A stretch of DNA of 64,000 nucleotides, taken from contig JAJZRJ010000004.1 of assembly GCA_021802775.1 (NCBI GenBank), positions 1 through 64,000 of the forward strand. Direction: 5' to 3'. The DNA is from Deltaproteobacteria bacterium. GTDB lineage: Bacteria; Desulfobacterota; Desulfobulbia; Desulfobulbales; Desulfurivibrionaceae. Position numbers and translations under genes: made by a program. Of the stretch, positions 62,928 to 64,000 are shown in pieces. Within the stretch, counting starts at the first letter, position 1; each line of letters begins with the position of its first letter. The notes under the pieces were generated by a model that was not told where the DNA came from, ran no database searches, and saw nothing but the letters and a program-made list of their open reading frames with translations.

Positions 62928-64000
62928 TTAACGTCGCCCGCCCCTGGCCAGGTAGAAGGCTTCTTTCGCCGCATACATCTGCCGATCCGCTTCCGCCAAC
63001 AGGGATTCCACCGGATACCTGTCGGAGCCCGCACTGCCGATGCTCACCGTGACGGCAAAGTCGGTGCCATTCTGCAGCGGGATCGTGAGATACTGAAAGA
63101 CCTCCTGTTGCAGGCGAGTCACAAAATGCCCCGCCTCGGCATCGGTGGTGTTGGTGAGCAGGATGACAAACTCATCACCGCCGATGCGCGCCGCGACATC
63201 GCTGGCGCGCGGAGACCGTTGCATGGCCGCGGCAACGGCAACGATCAACACGTCACCGCACTCATGGCCATGCTGGTCGTTGAGCCGCTTGAGTCCGTTG
63301 ATATCCGCCACCACCACCGCGTGATGGATGCCGTACTTTTCCAGCTTCTGCCGCTCCTCACTCAGGGCCATGGTCAGATAGCCCCGGTTGAAGAGGCCGG
63401 TCAGGGCATCCTTGTTCGCCTTCTCCTCAAGCTGGCGGAAAAGCAGCTGGTTTTGAAAATAGGCCCCCAACGGCTCGGTGACCAGCCGGAGGAACCCCAA
63501 TTCCTCCTCGCCCATCTCACCCTCGAAGAGCACCAACCCCACCAGTTGTCCCTTGGCGCCCATCAACGGAATCCGCCGGCTCTGCCGCCAGGGCAGCATC
63601 CCTTCGGCAATGCATTCATCGGCCTTGCAGGTCTGCGCGCCCCGGCCAAGGCACGCCTTGGTCAACGACGTGAACTCCTCCTCCGCCATGTGGCGCTGCT
63701 CGGCAAGCCAGAGATTGCCGGCCCGGATATCCTGGACAAAAAGGGCCACCGCGCCCTGGTGCAACTTGGGCAGCACGGTATCGAGAAAATAATCGACCAC
63801 CTCCTGGACATCGCTCCCTTTATGCAGGTAGGTGCCGAAATCAACGAGCAGGGAAAGAATCTTGTTCTTGCGGGCGATCTCCTGCTGGTGCGAGCGGATC
63901 TGGTTGATGAGGTCGAACTGCCGGGTGATGTCCCGGAAGATCAGCAGCCCGCCCTGGCCATTGGGCGCCACGGAGAAAATTTCCGTAAAGACCCGTCCGC
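62928..64000 (-). CDS. PAS-GAF-GGDEF diguanylate cyclase (cut by window edge)
   Basis: The C-terminal 357 codons of a signalling protein. In order: the end of a PAS-like domain (APNGQGGLLIFRDITRQFDL), a coiled linker, a GAF-like domain (about 200 to 310 codons before the end), and a GGDEF domain (DALTGLFNRGYL, ADINGLKRLNDQHGHECGD, IGGDEF). The catalytic GGDEF is intact, and RASD five residues before it fits the inhibitory I-site RxxD. It should synthesise cyclic di-GMP. The N-terminus lies outside the window. Confidence 0.92.
   Translation of the reverse strand, partial: GRVFTEIFSVAPNGQGGLLIFRDITRQFDLINQIRSHQQEIARKNKILSLLVDFGTYLHKGSDVQEVVDYFLDTVLPKLHQGAVALFVQDIRAGNLWLAEQRHMAEEEFTSLTKACLGRGAQTCKADECIAEGMLPWRQSRRIPLMGAKGQLVGLVLFEGEMGEEELGFLRLVTEPLGAYFQNQLLFRQLEEKANKDALTGLFNRGYLTMALSEERQKLEKYGIHHAVVVADINGLKRLNDQHGHECGDVLIVAVAAAMQRSPRASDVAARIGGDEFVILLTNTTDAEAGHFVTRLQQEVFQYLTIPLQNGTDFAVTVSIGSAGSDRYPVESLLAEADRQMYAAKEAFYLARGGRR

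Overview
The window looks like chromosomal DNA of a GC-rich Gram-negative anaerobe, most probably a member of the Desulfobacterota close to the Desulfobulbales. This is inferred from gene content, not from a database search. The pointers are the futalosine menaquinone route (mqnB, mqnD), SelB, a fused SecDF, NtrYX with a DUF4390 protein, LPS heptose genes (gmhB, waaF), and a very large cyclic beta-1,2-glucan synthase.

Layout. 1-3762 (minus strand): the start of ilvB, then mqnD, mqnB, panD, panC and a TPR membrane protein; xseA diverges from them. 5405-6999: the 3' end of one ISL3-type transposase abutted by a complete ISL3-family insertion sequence. Its right end lies 38 bp before a 9.2-kb ndvB-like gene (7038-16244). 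16245-17111: a lower-GC scar with fragments of genes next to tRNA-Pro(CGG). 17493-31734 (minus): hemB, a ClpX-like AAA+ gene, ntrX, ntrY, DUF4390, hflX, selB, an MBL hydrolase, an Mrp ATPase, a CheX-like protein, DUF4079 and a cupredoxin. 32009-34751 (plus): a small accessory island with a Phd/RelE toxin-antitoxin pair and a PstI/BsuBI-type DNA methyltransferase followed by a truncated cognate endonuclease. 34755-43821 (minus): mtaD, pnp, a cyclic-nucleotide-domain kinase, thrC, gpmI, rsfS and a two-component pair. 44079-49281 (plus): secDF, a YkgJ-type protein, an HD protein, tatC, ftsB; gmhB and waaF lie opposite. 51195-58648 (plus): rpsB-tsf-pyrH-frr, a terminator, then uppS-cdsA-dxr-rseP-tsaB. 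58930-62057 (plus): four consecutive toxin-antitoxin-like modules. 62163-64000 (minus): cheZ and a diguanylate cyclase cut by the window edge.

Most of the window is housekeeping. The accessory parts are the ISL3 junction, the tRNA-Pro scar, the 32-35 kb restriction-modification/toxin-antitoxin island and the 58.6-62 kb toxin-antitoxin cluster. In that cluster a second, imperfect copy of the tsaB 3' end lies 2.1 kb downstream of the first, so the first two modules probably arrived by an insertion at the end of tsaB. No CRISPR array, rRNA operon, prophage or complete novel defence operon is visible. The least ordinary core loci are the zinc-finger-less ClpX paralogue in the ntrYX operon and hflX, whose conserved N-terminus lies upstream of its first ATG.
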